Source: Cyclobacteriaceae bacterium
GTDB lineage: Bacteria; Bacteroidota; Bacteroidia; Cytophagales; Cyclobacteriaceae
Assembly (NCBI GenBank): GCA_022842845.1
Contig: JALHOT010000025.1
Span: 1 to 40,945, forward strand
Length of the DNA stretch: 40,945 nt
Direction of reading: 5' to 3'
In this document: one piece after another, positions 24,815 through 34,400 of the stretch
Layout of the letters: the number at the start of each line of letters is the position of its first letter
Numbering within the stretch: the first letter of the stretch is position 1
The notes under the pieces: generated by a model
Database searches by the model: none
What the model saw: the letters and a program-made list of their open reading frames with translations, nothing else
What the model was told of the DNA's origin: nothing
Translations under genes and position numbers: made by a program

Positions 24815-27226
24815 ATGAAACAGTTAATGCTTAGCCTGCTGGCAGTTATATGCCTGCAGGCCAGCGCACAAACCATTATTATAAGAGATGAAACCAGTAA
24901 AAAAGCGATACCGGGCGCTGTTGTTTTTGATGATGCCAAACGCATTCAGCAAGTGAGCGATGAGTCAGGCACCGTAAACTTTGCAGGCTTCGAACAAGCT
25001 TCCTTCATTAATGTACAAATGCTAGGGTATAAAACCCAACGCATAAAGCTTGTAGAATTAGTAGCCAGTGCTTACGAAATTTTTTTGCAGGAAGATGCGA
25101 TGTCGCTCAATGAGGTGGTGGTCTCCGCAAACCGTTGGGAGCAAAATCTGCGAGAGTTATCCAATCAAATCACACTCATTGACCAACAAAGTGTAGCCTT
25201 GCAGAATCCTCAAACAGCCGCTGACTTGCTCGGCATCTCCAACAAAGTATTTATTCAGAAGAGTCAGTTAGGCGGAGGAAGTCCAATCATCAGAGGCTTT
25301 GCTACTAACCGTGTTTTGCTGGTGATCGATGGCGTACGCATGAACAATGCAATTTTCAGAAGCGGTAATGTGCAGAATGTCATTTCACTTGATCCGAACA
25401 GCATTGAGAAAGCGGAAGTTGTTTTTGGGCCCGGCTCTGTACTATATGGCAGCGATGCCATTGGTGGTGTGATGGATTTCCATACACGCAGTACACGTTT
25501 CTCCAACACAAAACAAGGCGAAGTAAATGCCAATGCTTTATTGCGCTATGCGAGTGCCAATCAGGAAAACACAGCGCACCTGGATGTAAGCATCAGTAAA
25601 CAAAAGCTTGCCTTCATTACGAGTGCAACCTACGCTAAGTACGATGACCTGCGCATGGGCAAACATGGCCCCGTTGATTATACAAGACCTACTTTCGTAA
25701 TTAGGCAAAATGATGCTGACATCATCGCCAACAATCCTGACCCCAACCTTCAAGTACATTCTGCGTACCAACAGTTTAACTTTATGCAAAAGGTACTGGC
25801 CAAAGTCTCGCCAACCTGGCAATTGGCCTATAGCTTTCACCATGCCAACACCACAAACATTCCGCGTTACGACCGACTGATTTTAACAGATGCTGACGGA
25901 AACCTAGCGCAGGGCGAATGGTACTATGGCCCGCAAGGCTGGATGATGCATTCCCTACAGGCCAATCATCAGGCAAATGGTGCCGTTGCAGACAAGCTAA
26001 AGATAACAGCAGCCTACCAACGGGCAAAAGAAAGCAGGCATAACAGGGGCTTTGGTAGCAGCCGAAGAACCAACCGCTTTGAACTAGTGGATGCATATTC
26101 CCTGAATCTCGATTTGGAGAAATACCTGGGTGATCGCTTTACGCTCTTCTATGGTGCTGAATATGTTTACAATCAAATAAACTCAACCGCCAACAGAATT
26201 GATGTCAACAATGGTAACGTTAGCCCTGCTTCTACCCGCTATCCCAATGGTGCTTATTGGCAGAGTGCCGCAGCCTACATGAGTTTCCGACTCAACCTGA
26301 GCGATAAAGTTTTGCTCAATGTGAGCAACCGCTTTAGCCTGGTGCATACGTCAGCACAATTTGATAATGCTTTTTTCGACTTACCACAAACAGAAGCTTC
26401 CCTTACCAACCGCGCAGTGAATGGAAGCTTTGGCTTGGTGTTCAATCCTTCCAAAAAAGTGAAACTGTATTCAAACTTTTCAAGTGGCTTCCGCGCCCCC
26501 AACGTTGATGATATTGGTAAAGTGTTTGATTCAGAACCAGGCAATGTTGTTGTTCCAAACCCCGACTTACAGGCCGAGATGGCCTACAGTGCTGAAGCAG
26601 GCATGGCCGGCATTATTGGTAAGCATATCAAGGTAGATGGTGCGATTTATTATTCTATCATCGACAATGCCATAGCTAGGGGCAACTTTACTTTGAATGG
26701 TGAAGACAGTATAGAATACGATGGTGTATTGAGTCGTGTGCAGGCACAACAAAACATAAGCAACGTTTATGTATATGGTGTGCAAGCCAATGTAGATGTG
26801 CGTTTAAGTCGTACCCTTAGTTTTAACACTACCGTTAACTACCAAAAAGGCAAAGAGCGTGACCCGGCCACCAACCGAAATTTTTCTCCTACACACGTGG
26901 CACCTTTCTTTGGGGCGAGCACCTTTACTTTTGTGAATAATAAATTCAGGGCTACTGTCTATGCACAATATAATGGCGCTATCAGATACGATAACCTCGC
27001 ATTGAGTGAAAGAGCAGACCGGCATTTGTACGCCAGAGATGATGAGGGCAATCCTTACGCACCAGCCTGGATTACATTTAACATCAAAACATCATACCAG
27101 ATCAACGAGCGATTCAGTGCAGACCTTGGCCTGGAGAATATGACAGACAAACGCTACCGTCCTTATTCATCAGGTATTACTGCCCCTGGCAGAAATCTTT
27201 TGATTGCCTTGCGGGCACGTTTATAA
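24815..27226 (+). CDS. TonB-dependent receptor, heme/iron type
   Basis: The 803-residue receptor has a signal peptide (MKQLMLSLLAVICLQASAQ) and a CarboxypepD_reg-like domain at about 20-92. A TonB-box-like MSLNEVVVSA (about 96-105) is followed by a plug at about 110-225 (GGGSPIIRGFATNRVLLVID, then GPGSVLYGSDAIGGVMDF) and a 22-strand-type barrel. The plug sequence (SPIIRGF, RVLLVIDGVRMNN) resembles the hemoglobin/transferrin/lactoferrin receptor subgroup, which suggests heme or iron as substrate; vitamin B12 or copper remain possible. The PepSY-TM gene 38 bp downstream fits an iron-uptake unit. The 90-bp upstream region contains GGGG/CCCC segments around 24770-24797 that may form a weak hairpin; no classical Fur box was recognised. 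Confidence 0.92.
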   Translation: MKQLMLSLLAVICLQASAQTIIIRDETSKKAIPGAVVFDDAKRIQQVSDESGTVNFAGFEQASFINVQMLGYKTQRIKLVELVASAYEIFLQEDAMSLNEVVVSANRWEQNLRELSNQITLIDQQSVALQNPQTAADLLGISNKVFIQKSQLGGGSPIIRGFATNRVLLVIDGVRMNNAIFRSGNVQNVISLDPNSIEKAEVVFGPGSVLYGSDAIGGVMDFHTRSTRFSNTKQGEVNANALLRYASANQENTAHLDVSISKQKLAFITSATYAKYDDLRMGKHGPVDYTRPTFVIRQNDADIIANNPDPNLQVHSAYQQFNFMQKVLAKVSPTWQLAYSFHHANTTNIPRYDRLILTDADGNLAQGEWYYGPQGWMMHSLQANHQANGAVADKLKITAAYQRAKESRHNRGFGSSRRTNRFELVDAYSLNLDLEKYLGDRFTLFYGAEYVYNQINSTANRIDVNNGNVSPASTRYPNGAYWQSAAAYMSFRLNLSDKVLLNVSNRFSLVHTSAQFDNAFFDLPQTEASLTNRAVNGSFGLVFNPSKKVKLYSNFSSGFRAPNVDDIGKVFDSEPGNVVVPNPDLQAEMAYSAEAGMAGIIGKHIKVDGAIYYSIIDNAIARGNFTLNGEDSIEYDGVLSRVQAQQNISNVYVYGVQANVDVRLSRTLSFNTTVNYQKGKERDPATNRNFSPTHVAPFFGASTFTFVNNKFRATVYAQYNGAIRYDNLALSERADRHLYARDDEGNPYAPAWITFNIKTSYQINERFSADLGLENMTDKRYRPYSSGITAPGRNLLIALRARL

Positions 27227-27264
27227 ACGCATCACACATTTATTGAATTACATTTACGCATATC

Positions 27265-27822
27265 ATGGCCTTACTCAAAAAAGTAGTTAAACGAACCAGA
27301 GATTACCGAAAACTGCATCGCTATATCGGTTCGTCACTTGTATTCTTTCTGCTCATCATGACCATTACCGGTATTTTACTAGGTTGGAAGAAGCACAGCG
27401 GCAGCATGATTTTGCCAAAAACAGAAAAAGGAAGCTCATCAGAATTGGCTGCCTGGCAATCACTGGACACTCTGGCCAAAGCGGCACAAAGTGCTTTACA
27501 GTTACACGATGCAACACTCAACACCAGCATTGACCGCATGGATGTTCGCGCAGATAAAGGAACGATTAAGGTTACCTTTCTCCACCATTATTACGAAGTA
27601 CAACTAGATGGCGCTACAGCAAAAGTGTTGGCCATTAACCTGCGTAAATCAGACATCATAGAACAAATTCATGATGGCTCCATCGTAGATTTTATGACAA
27701 AAGCTGATGGTGGCTGGTTTAAACTGGGCTACAATTCTCTGGTTGGTGGTGGCTTATTAATACTATGCATCTCAGGCTTTTGGTTATGGTATAATCCGAA
27801 GCGAATCAGAAAAATGAAATAA
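27265..27822 (+). CDS. PepSY-associated TM protein
   Basis: The 185-residue protein has two membrane segments: about 24-42 (SLVFFLLIMTITGILLGW) and about 158-176 (LVGGGLLILCISGFWLWY). The periplasmic loop between them contains a PepSY-like fold. Small PepSY_TM proteins are commonly encoded beside siderophore or heme receptors and are thought to work as membrane reductases or release factors. A conserved His is visible before the first segment (LHRYIGSS). It follows the TonB receptor by 38 bp in the same operon. Confidence 0.9.
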   Translation: MALLKKVVKRTRDYRKLHRYIGSSLVFFLLIMTITGILLGWKKHSGSMILPKTEKGSSSELAAWQSLDTLAKAAQSALQLHDATLNTSIDRMDVRADKGTIKVTFLHHYYEVQLDGATAKVLAINLRKSDIIEQIHDGSIVDFMTKADGGWFKLGYNSLVGGGLLILCISGFWLWYNPKRIRKMK

Positions 27823-27826
27823 TCCT

Positions 27827-27834
27827 TACCTTTG
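27827..27834 (+). promoter_or_regulatory. -7 promoter element for slyD
   Basis: TACCTTTG exactly matches TAnnTTTG and lies 18 nt upstream of the slyD ATG at 27853, in the gap after the PepSY gene. No convincing -33 TTTG is seen, so only this element is claimed. It suggests slyD can be transcribed apart from the receptor operon. Confidence 0.55.
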
Positions 27835-27852
27835 TAGCCTTAATAAATTGAG

Positions 27853-28323
27853 ATGCAAATAACAAAACACAAAGTAGCTGCTATTCATTATACCCTAACG
27901 GATAACAGTGGTAACATCTTGGACAGCAGCAGTGGTCGTGAGCCGCTTTACTACATCCAGGGTATTGGTAACCTGATTTTAGGCATGGAAGAAGGCCTGG
28001 AGGGAAAAAAGAAAGGTGATAAACTTCAAATCAAAGTAGCTCCTGAAAAAGGCTATGGGGTAAAAGACCCAGCCATGGTGCAACAAGTTCCCCTGCAAGC
28101 TTTTGGTGGTGAAAAGGTTACTCCTGGCATGAAGTTCCAAACAAACCAGGGACATGTAGTAACAGTTACCTCTGTAGAAGCAGAGACAGTAACGGTAGAT
28201 GCCAACCACGAATTAGCCGGTGTTGAATTAAACTTTGATGTAGAAGTAATGGAAGTACGTGACGCCAGTGCAGAAGAAATTTCTCACGGTCATGTGCACG
28301 GACCGGGCGGACATCATCATTAA
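27853..28323 (+). CDS. slyD: FKBP-type peptidyl-prolyl isomerase, SlyD-like
   Basis: The 156-residue cytosolic protein is of the SlyD type: an FKBP domain split by the IF chaperone insert. The FKBP part shows YTLTDNSGNILDSS, YIQGIGNLILGMEEGLEGKK and APEKGYG, and the insert lies at about 72-125 (DPAMVQQVPLQAF and the following strands). The C-terminus is His-rich (HGHVHGPGGHHH) and likely binds nickel, zinc or copper. SlyD catalyses prolyl isomerisation, acts as a chaperone and in some bacteria delivers nickel to hydrogenases; no hydrogenase gene is nearby. The gene has its own -7 promoter element and is followed by a strong terminator. Confidence 0.94.
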   Translation: MQITKHKVAAIHYTLTDNSGNILDSSSGREPLYYIQGIGNLILGMEEGLEGKKKGDKLQIKVAPEKGYGVKDPAMVQQVPLQAFGGEKVTPGMKFQTNQGHVVTVTSVEAETVTVDANHELAGVELNFDVEVMEVRDASAEEISHGHVHGPGGHHH

Positions 28324-28340
28324 TAAAATACGCTAAGCAT

Positions 28341-28371
28341 AAAAAAAGCTCGTGAATCCACGAGCTTTTTT
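28341..28371. terminator. Bidirectional rho-independent terminator
   Basis: AAAAAAGCTCGTG and CACGAGCTTTTTT form a 13-bp stem with a 4-nt loop (AATC) and T-runs on both strands. It lies between the convergent slyD gene and the ABC permease gene and can stop both. Confidence 0.92.
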
Positions 28372-28389
28372 GTTTTCTTCTTGATGAGC

Positions 28390-29622
28390 TTATTCAAAAC
28401 GCAATGACTCAATCGGATCAAGCTTAGAAGCTTTGTGAGCGGGGTAATAACCTGATAGAAGCCCGACTCCAATACAAATCACCATCCCTACGAACATCCA
28501 TAACCAGGGCACCACAAACTTATCAATGCCTATCAGACTCGAAATACCATTACCTATTAAAATACCTAATAGAATTCCGGCAATACCTCCCAATACACAA
28601 ACGACAATGGCTTCAATCACAAATTGCTGACGAATGCGCAAAGGCGTTGCTCCTAATGCTTTTCTCACCCCTACTTCTCTGGTGCGTTCTGTTACAGACA
28701 CCAGCATAATGTTCATCAGCGCAATCGATGCACCCAACAAAGTAATAAAGCCAACACCAAAACCGCCCATGCGCAAGGCTGAGGTGATGCTTTCTAATTC
28801 TTCTGCCAGGGATTCACTTCTTTCCAAATCAAAAGAATTAGGTTTACCTACCTCATCTCGTCTTATCGAACGCATAATACCCGTGGCTTCACCCATCGCA
28901 AAATCCATTTTTGTAGGATCCGTAATACCGACTGAAATTTCGTACCATAACTGACGCCCTTTGGCCATTTGATTGGCCTTGATCAGCGGCACACACACCA
29001 TGTTGTCATAGTTATCATCGGCTATATCGCCTTTTTCTTCCATCACGCCAATTACCCGCAATTTGGAACCCAAAAAGCTTACTTCTTTTCCAATCGGATC
29101 TTCACTCTCAAACAATGTTTTGGCCACTTTGTAACCAATCACCGTTACCTGCGATCCATATTCCATTTCAATGGTTGAGAAATTTCGACCTTTCTCAATA
29201 TCTGCACCTTTTAATGCAAAAAACTCCTCATTAACACCCTTGACGGCCACATTTGGGTTCGTCTTTTTAGACAAATATTTCACTTCAGCTACGCCAGTCA
29301 CATCAGCAGCAAGGCAGATGGTGGCATCAGAGCGAAATTCGTTGGCAAAGCGTACTGTTTGACTAAAAGTAAGTTGAGGATAGCGCTTTTCAGAAATACC
29401 CTGGGCACTACTGCCCCTGTTGCGTTTAGAGCGAATATCGAAAGTATTCACCCCAAGGGATGACAAACTTGAATTAACAGAGTATTCTATACCGTCAATT
29501 GCGGTAAGAATTCCCACCAAAGAGGTAATACCAATGGCAACAATCAGGGAGGTGAGCACCGAGCGAAGCATATTCGCTTTAATGGAGCGTAAGCCCTCTT
29601 TAATATTTTCTATCAGGTTCAT
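28390..29622 (-). CDS. ABC transporter permease, MacB/FtsX type
   Basis: The 410-residue protein has the MacB-type layout. A first membrane helix lies at about 20-42 (LTSLIVAIGITSLVGILTA), followed by a large periplasmic MacB_PCD domain (about 45-270). Three C-terminal helices form the FtsX domain (GFITLLGASIALMNIMLVSV, then VTERTREVGVRKALGATPLR and two more segments). Such permeases act with a separate ATPase to drive lipoprotein, peptide or drug export, or mechanotransmission. No ATPase or periplasmic adaptor gene is next to it, so its partner must be elsewhere. The gene is transcribed divergently from the one at 29746, and terminates at the shared hairpin. Confidence 0.93.
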   Translation of the reverse strand: MNLIENIKEGLRSIKANMLRSVLTSLIVAIGITSLVGILTAIDGIEYSVNSSLSSLGVNTFDIRSKRNRGSSAQGISEKRYPQLTFSQTVRFANEFRSDATICLAADVTGVAEVKYLSKKTNPNVAVKGVNEEFFALKGADIEKGRNFSTIEMEYGSQVTVIGYKVAKTLFESEDPIGKEVSFLGSKLRVIGVMEEKGDIADDNYDNMVCVPLIKANQMAKGRQLWYEISVGITDPTKMDFAMGEATGIMRSIRRDEVGKPNSFDLERSESLAEELESITSALRMGGFGVGFITLLGASIALMNIMLVSVTERTREVGVRKALGATPLRIRQQFVIEAIVVCVLGGIAGILLGILIGNGISSLIGIDKFVVPWLWMFVGMVICIGVGLLSGYYPAHKASKLDPIESLRFE

Positions 29623-29715
29623 GCAGGATCAATAAACAATACGTTGATCAGGAAGGTCAAATGTTACAAAATACTTGAACTATTTTACATAGTAAGTGTA
29701 GTAAAAAGGTTCGGT

Positions 29716-29723
29716 TACTTTTG
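29716..29723 (+). promoter_or_regulatory. -7 promoter element before the 29746 operon
   Basis: TACTTTTG matches TAnnTTTG exactly and lies 22 nt upstream of the ATG at 29746. A good -33 TTTG at the expected distance is not present, so the call is tentative. Confidence 0.35.
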
Positions 29724-29745
29724 GTTTTAGACGTAAATTTAAGGC

Positions 29746-31005
29746 ATGCGTTACGGATTAGTCATTGGATTCTTACTCTTATGCAGCCCTTGGCTCAAGG
29801 CAAACCACCTGCTAATACCCATGGACGAAGGGCAAAGCAATCACTTAAAAGCATATGGCATAGCGTATTGGATCCTCAGAAGTGAAAATGAGGTGAATTG
29901 GCTACTGAATTACCGCGGGGGAAGTTTTATGTGCGAATATGCACCTGCCATTCAAAATGAATTAATGATCAGAGGCGTAAGCTACCAGGTGATCTCCGAT
30001 GCCCAGGCCAATCAAATCTTATCAGAAATAGCCAGTCCCGCTTTGAATTACGATGTTATGAAACTAGAGAAGTTTCCGCGCATTGCTGTATACTCGCCTA
30101 AAAGCGCTCAACCCTGGGATGATGCCGTAACCTTGGTCTTAACCTATGCAGAAATTCCTTACGATCTAATTTACGATGATGAAGTACTGGCAGGTAACCT
30201 GCCTAAGTACGACTGGCTTCATTTACACCATGAAGATTTTACCGGACAATACGGAAAATTTTATGGCACTTTTAGCAATGCCCCCTGGTACATTGAACAG
30301 CAAAAAGAAGCAGAAGAAATGGCCAGTAAACATGGCTTTCATAAAGTATCACAATTGAAACTAGCCGTGGCCAAACGCATTCAGGAATTTGTGGCCGGAG
30401 GTGGTTTTATGTTTGCTATGTGCTCAGCTACCGATAGCTTCGATATAGCGCTGGCAGCTGAAGGCATTGATATTTGCGAAAGACCTTTCGATGGCGATCA
30501 AGCTGATCCGCAAGCGCAAAGTAAACTTGATTTCAACAGATCATTTGCCTTCACCAATTTTAGATTAGTGAGAGATATCTATGAATATGAATTCTCTGAT
30601 ATTGATAACAAACCCAATGAAAGAGGCCTGAGGCAGGACAATGATTACTTTACCTTATTTGAATTTTCTGCCAAGTGGGATCCCATTCCTACCATGCTTA
30701 CCCAAAATCATACAAAGGTTATTAATGGTTTTTACGGTCAGACAACTGGCTTTAAGAAAAGAGTGGTGAAACCGGAAGGCCTGGTAATGGGAGAAAACAA
30801 AGCAATTGGTGAAGTTAAATACTTGCATGGAACCATGGGTAAAGGTTTCTGGACGTACTATGGTGGGCACGATCCTGAAGATTATCAGCATCAGGTAGGC
30901 GAAGAACATACTGATCTTAACCAACACCCTAATTCTCCTGGCTATCGCCTCATCTTAAACAACATTCTTTTCCCTGCCGCCAAGAAGAAAAAACAAAAAA
31001 CTTAG
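29746..31005 (+). CDS. Exported GATase-like protein of unknown function
   Basis: The 419-residue protein begins with a signal peptide (RYGLVIGFLLLCSPWLKAN, residues 2-20). In the middle, a class I glutamine-amidotransferase/DJ-1-like pattern is visible: a strand, FVAGGGFMFAMCSATDSF with a Cys in the nucleophile-elbow position (C226), preceded by a ThuA-like segment (PKYDWLHLHHEDF). The rest includes KGFWTYYGGHDPED. Members in Bacteroidota are often labelled 'asparagine synthetase B' automatically, but I see none of the PP-loop ATPase motifs or N-terminal Ntn Cys expected of that enzyme, and the export signal argues against it. The function is unknown. The lipoprotein gene follows 27 bp later and the T9SS gene after that. 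Confidence 0.82.
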   Translation: MRYGLVIGFLLLCSPWLKANHLLIPMDEGQSNHLKAYGIAYWILRSENEVNWLLNYRGGSFMCEYAPAIQNELMIRGVSYQVISDAQANQILSEIASPALNYDVMKLEKFPRIAVYSPKSAQPWDDAVTLVLTYAEIPYDLIYDDEVLAGNLPKYDWLHLHHEDFTGQYGKFYGTFSNAPWYIEQQKEAEEMASKHGFHKVSQLKLAVAKRIQEFVAGGGFMFAMCSATDSFDIALAAEGIDICERPFDGDQADPQAQSKLDFNRSFAFTNFRLVRDIYEYEFSDIDNKPNERGLRQDNDYFTLFEFSAKWDPIPTMLTQNHTKVINGFYGQTTGFKKRVVKPEGLVMGENKAIGEVKYLHGTMGKGFWTYYGGHDPEDYQHQVGEEHTDLNQHPNSPGYRLILNNILFPAAKKKKQKT

Positions 31006-31032
31006 TTATTTTTTGGCTTAGATTGGATACAA

Positions 31033-31422
31033 ATGAGATTACTCGTGTTTTGTTTAATGATGTGTTTAATGGCATGCTCAAAAAAAGCCACAAACAACAC
31101 GATTACAGCTATTGCAGAAGATAGCTTAAACAAGACTGTTATAGAGGCTCTGGGCAGCAATACAGAAAAATTTTACAATACCACTAAAGACTTATTATTA
31201 GTAAAGCAAACAGGATTGCCTGAAACATCGGTGGTGCGTTTTATCGTTATCCAAACAAGCAATGGTAAAATCATTCATCAAGGTTCTTTCAAACCAGGCT
31301 ATGTGCAATGGAAGACAAATGACTCTTTAGAATTGTTTAACGTCCCTGGCATCATTCCGGCACATAAAACACAAGCAGACTACATAAGTATTATTTCATT
31401 ATCCCGATCATCCATACAATAA
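31033..31422 (+). CDS. Small lipoprotein of unknown function
   Basis: The 129-residue protein has a lipoprotein signal with lipobox LMAC (lipidated Cys15), followed by SKKATNN. The mature part is acidic to neutral and beta-rich, with VVRFIVIQTSNGKIIHQGSF as the clearest segment. I recognise no domain. It lies between the GATase-like gene and the T9SS protein gene (12 bp before the latter), so the three probably form one transcript and may work together at the cell surface. Confidence 0.8.
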   Translation: MRLLVFCLMMCLMACSKKATNNTITAIAEDSLNKTVIEALGSNTEKFYNTTKDLLLVKQTGLPETSVVRFIVIQTSNGKIIHQGSFKPGYVQWKTNDSLELFNVPGIIPAHKTQADYISIISLSRSSIQ

Positions 31423-31434
31423 ACAATACCCCAC

Positions 31435-34400
31435 GTGAAAAAAATTCTACTCTTAACAGCGCTTTATGCAGGTGGCATTATCGCCCTCATGACTTCTCAA
31501 ACAGAAGCGCCTCCATATGTTAGTAACATAAATAACACAACAAGCAAACGTGAAAAAGTAGACGGCCCTGCCGAGTTTGCCAAATTCCATCGCGCCATCA
31601 GAACAGCCGATGGTGAAACGAAACCTGGCTATGCCCCGGGCTATAAATTCAGAGAACTTAATCGTGCCAAATCGAAGGCCACCCGCGCCAGAACGCAAAA
31701 TACCAATGGCGTTTTAGAATGGAAGGAACGCGGCCCCTCCAATGTACCGGGCCGCACCCGCGGACTGATTGTAGATCCTGATGATCTATCAAGAAACACC
31801 TGGTATGCCGGCTCCGTAGGAGGTGGTGTTTGGAAAACTACCAATGGTGGTGGTGCCTGGACTTTAATTACACCCGATCTTCCTAACCTCGCTACCACTG
31901 TTATTGGGATGGCTAACTCTAATAGAAATATCATGTATGTGGGTACAGGCGAAGGCTTTTTCAATTTAGATGCCATTAACGGTGGAGGTATTTTCAAATC
32001 AACAGATAGAGGTCTTACCTGGAACATATTACCCACCACAATTGGGTTCGGAGACATCAACCGGATGGCTATCAGCCCAACCGATGCTAACCTGGTGGTA
32101 GTTGTTACCACTTTAGGCATTTACAGAACAAGCGATGGAGGTACTAACTGGACCCAAGTGCTTGAAGAGACCAACGTACAAGACTTAAAGGTTCATCCAA
32201 CTAATTTTAATATACAATATGCCGCTCAAAATAGTGAGGGCATTTGGAAATCAACTGATGCCGGCCAGACCTGGACCTTCTTCAATAATGGAATGGGTGC
32301 CATAGGTCGCATTGAATTAGCGGTTTCACCGGTTAATACAAATAGAATTTTTGCTTCTGCCGAAGAATCATTTGGTGAAGGTGCGAAACTTTTGATTTCA
32401 GAAGATGCAGGCCTTACCTGGAATGCTGTGAATGTACAACTTAACAATGCGGAAATTGACTTTTTAGGTGGTCAAGGATGGTACGATAATACTATTGCAT
32501 GCGATCCATTTGATCAGGACATCGTTTACGTAGGTGGTGTGAGTTTATTCAGGGTAGAAGTAACCTCAGGATCAAGCACTGTTAGTTATTACGATGTGGA
32601 TGCCGGAACGACTAATGACTTCCTCAGCCTTGTTAACTTTGGTGCTAACTTCAATAATGGAACACTGGACGTTAGTAATGCTGCAAATGCCAGTGTTGAA
32701 ATTCGCTTTGGGCCTGGTAAGACACAAAAAGCACATCGATTTATGGTACCTGAAGGTTCGACTTCGGGCGTAGCAGACCTAAATTATGCTTACCAAGATT
32801 ATGTGAATGTTCCTTTTGAAGTGTGGGATGTCACCACCAACAGGCAACTCATGATTTCATTCCGTGATCAGGGAAGAGATGGTGCCTTCAACCTGATCGC
32901 ACAAAATACGGAACAAACAACCCCCGCCAACCAGCAAAGCAGAGAATATATATTTGTGAGCAATGTTACCTACAATGCCACTACACCGAATCCTTCTATG
33001 AGTGTAGCCGGGGGCCACACGTTTGGAGAGATGTATAATATTTGGCCCATTTTGAGTGCTGGCGCCACCTGGAATCCTGCTAATTTACCAGCCTCTACTT
33101 TCAGAATAAACTTTGAATCGAGGCCACTACTCAACGCCAGTACCATTACTGTAGCGGATGCATACTCCCAATTCGGTGGTAAAAATAATTTCGAAGTATT
33201 CGGCATAGATGTACATCCTGATCATCACAACCTGATAATCATTCCTACATCAGCATCCTCATACAGAATTCTCAATGCGAATGATGGTGGTGTCTTTATT
33301 TCTAACAGCTCCAATACACCAGGCATCAACGAAGGCGATTGGACCATGGTAGGAAAGACATTCAATACCAGTCAGTTTTATGGAGCAGACAAGCGAACAG
33401 GTTTCAATGAATATTTTGGCGGTATGCAAGACAACGGAACCTGGAAGTCTCCTTCGGGAACCAATGCATCTGCTGCTACGCAATATGTATTTAATATAGG
33501 TGGTGATGGCTTTGAGGTAATCTGGAATAACCGCGATGACAACCTGATGATTGGTGGTTCTCAGGGTAATGGTTTGAGAAGATCAATCGATGGAGGCACC
33601 ACCTGGACAAACGCTACCAATGGTTTGTCGGGGACCGCTCCTTTTATCACTAAGCTTGCTAATTCAAGATCATTACCTGACCGCATTTTTGCATTGAGTT
33701 CCGCAGGTGTCTTTGTTTCTAATAATTTTGGTCAGTCATGGTCGCTTACACCGATCAGCCAAAAATGGGGAAGCGGCTCCTTTATGGACGTAGAAGTTTC
33801 AAGAGCAAATGCCAACATTGTTTGGGCAGGATTAGGCATGAACGCCAATTTAAATCTGCATGTTTCGACAGATGGAGGCAAGACCTTTAAGATCACCAAT
33901 AATTATACAACGGTAACCATGGGGGGTATTACTAAGCTTGCTTCGCACCCTAAGGAAGCCAACACAGCCTACGCCTTATTCTCTTTAGCGGGTAAGCCAA
34001 AAATTTTAAAGACAACAAATTTGGGAGAATCATGGACAGACTTATCAGGTTTTGGAACTAACAACACCAGTAGCAGCGGCTTCCCTGATGTAGCGGTTTA
34101 TTGCCTATATGTAAGGCCAGATAATACCAATATAATTTGGGCTGGTACTGAGATTGGTATTGTAGAGAGCCTGGATGGAGGTGCGAGTTGGAATATTGTC
34201 AATGATTTTCCAAACGCATCAGTTTGGGATATGAAGGGTGTAGACGATCAAGTAGTCATAGCTACACACGGCCGTGGAATCTGGACGGCCACCATCAATG
34301 CACCTCAATCTGAATTACCAAAACTTCCTCAATTTGTAAGTATGGGTACCAACCCAAGTGGCAATCTTTCTATTAAAGTTTCGAGTACAACACCTATCGA

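Noticed and set aside
29746-31005. Asparagine synthetase B
   Set aside because: An export signal is present, and neither the Ntn Cys nor the ATP-binding PP-loop motifs are seen.
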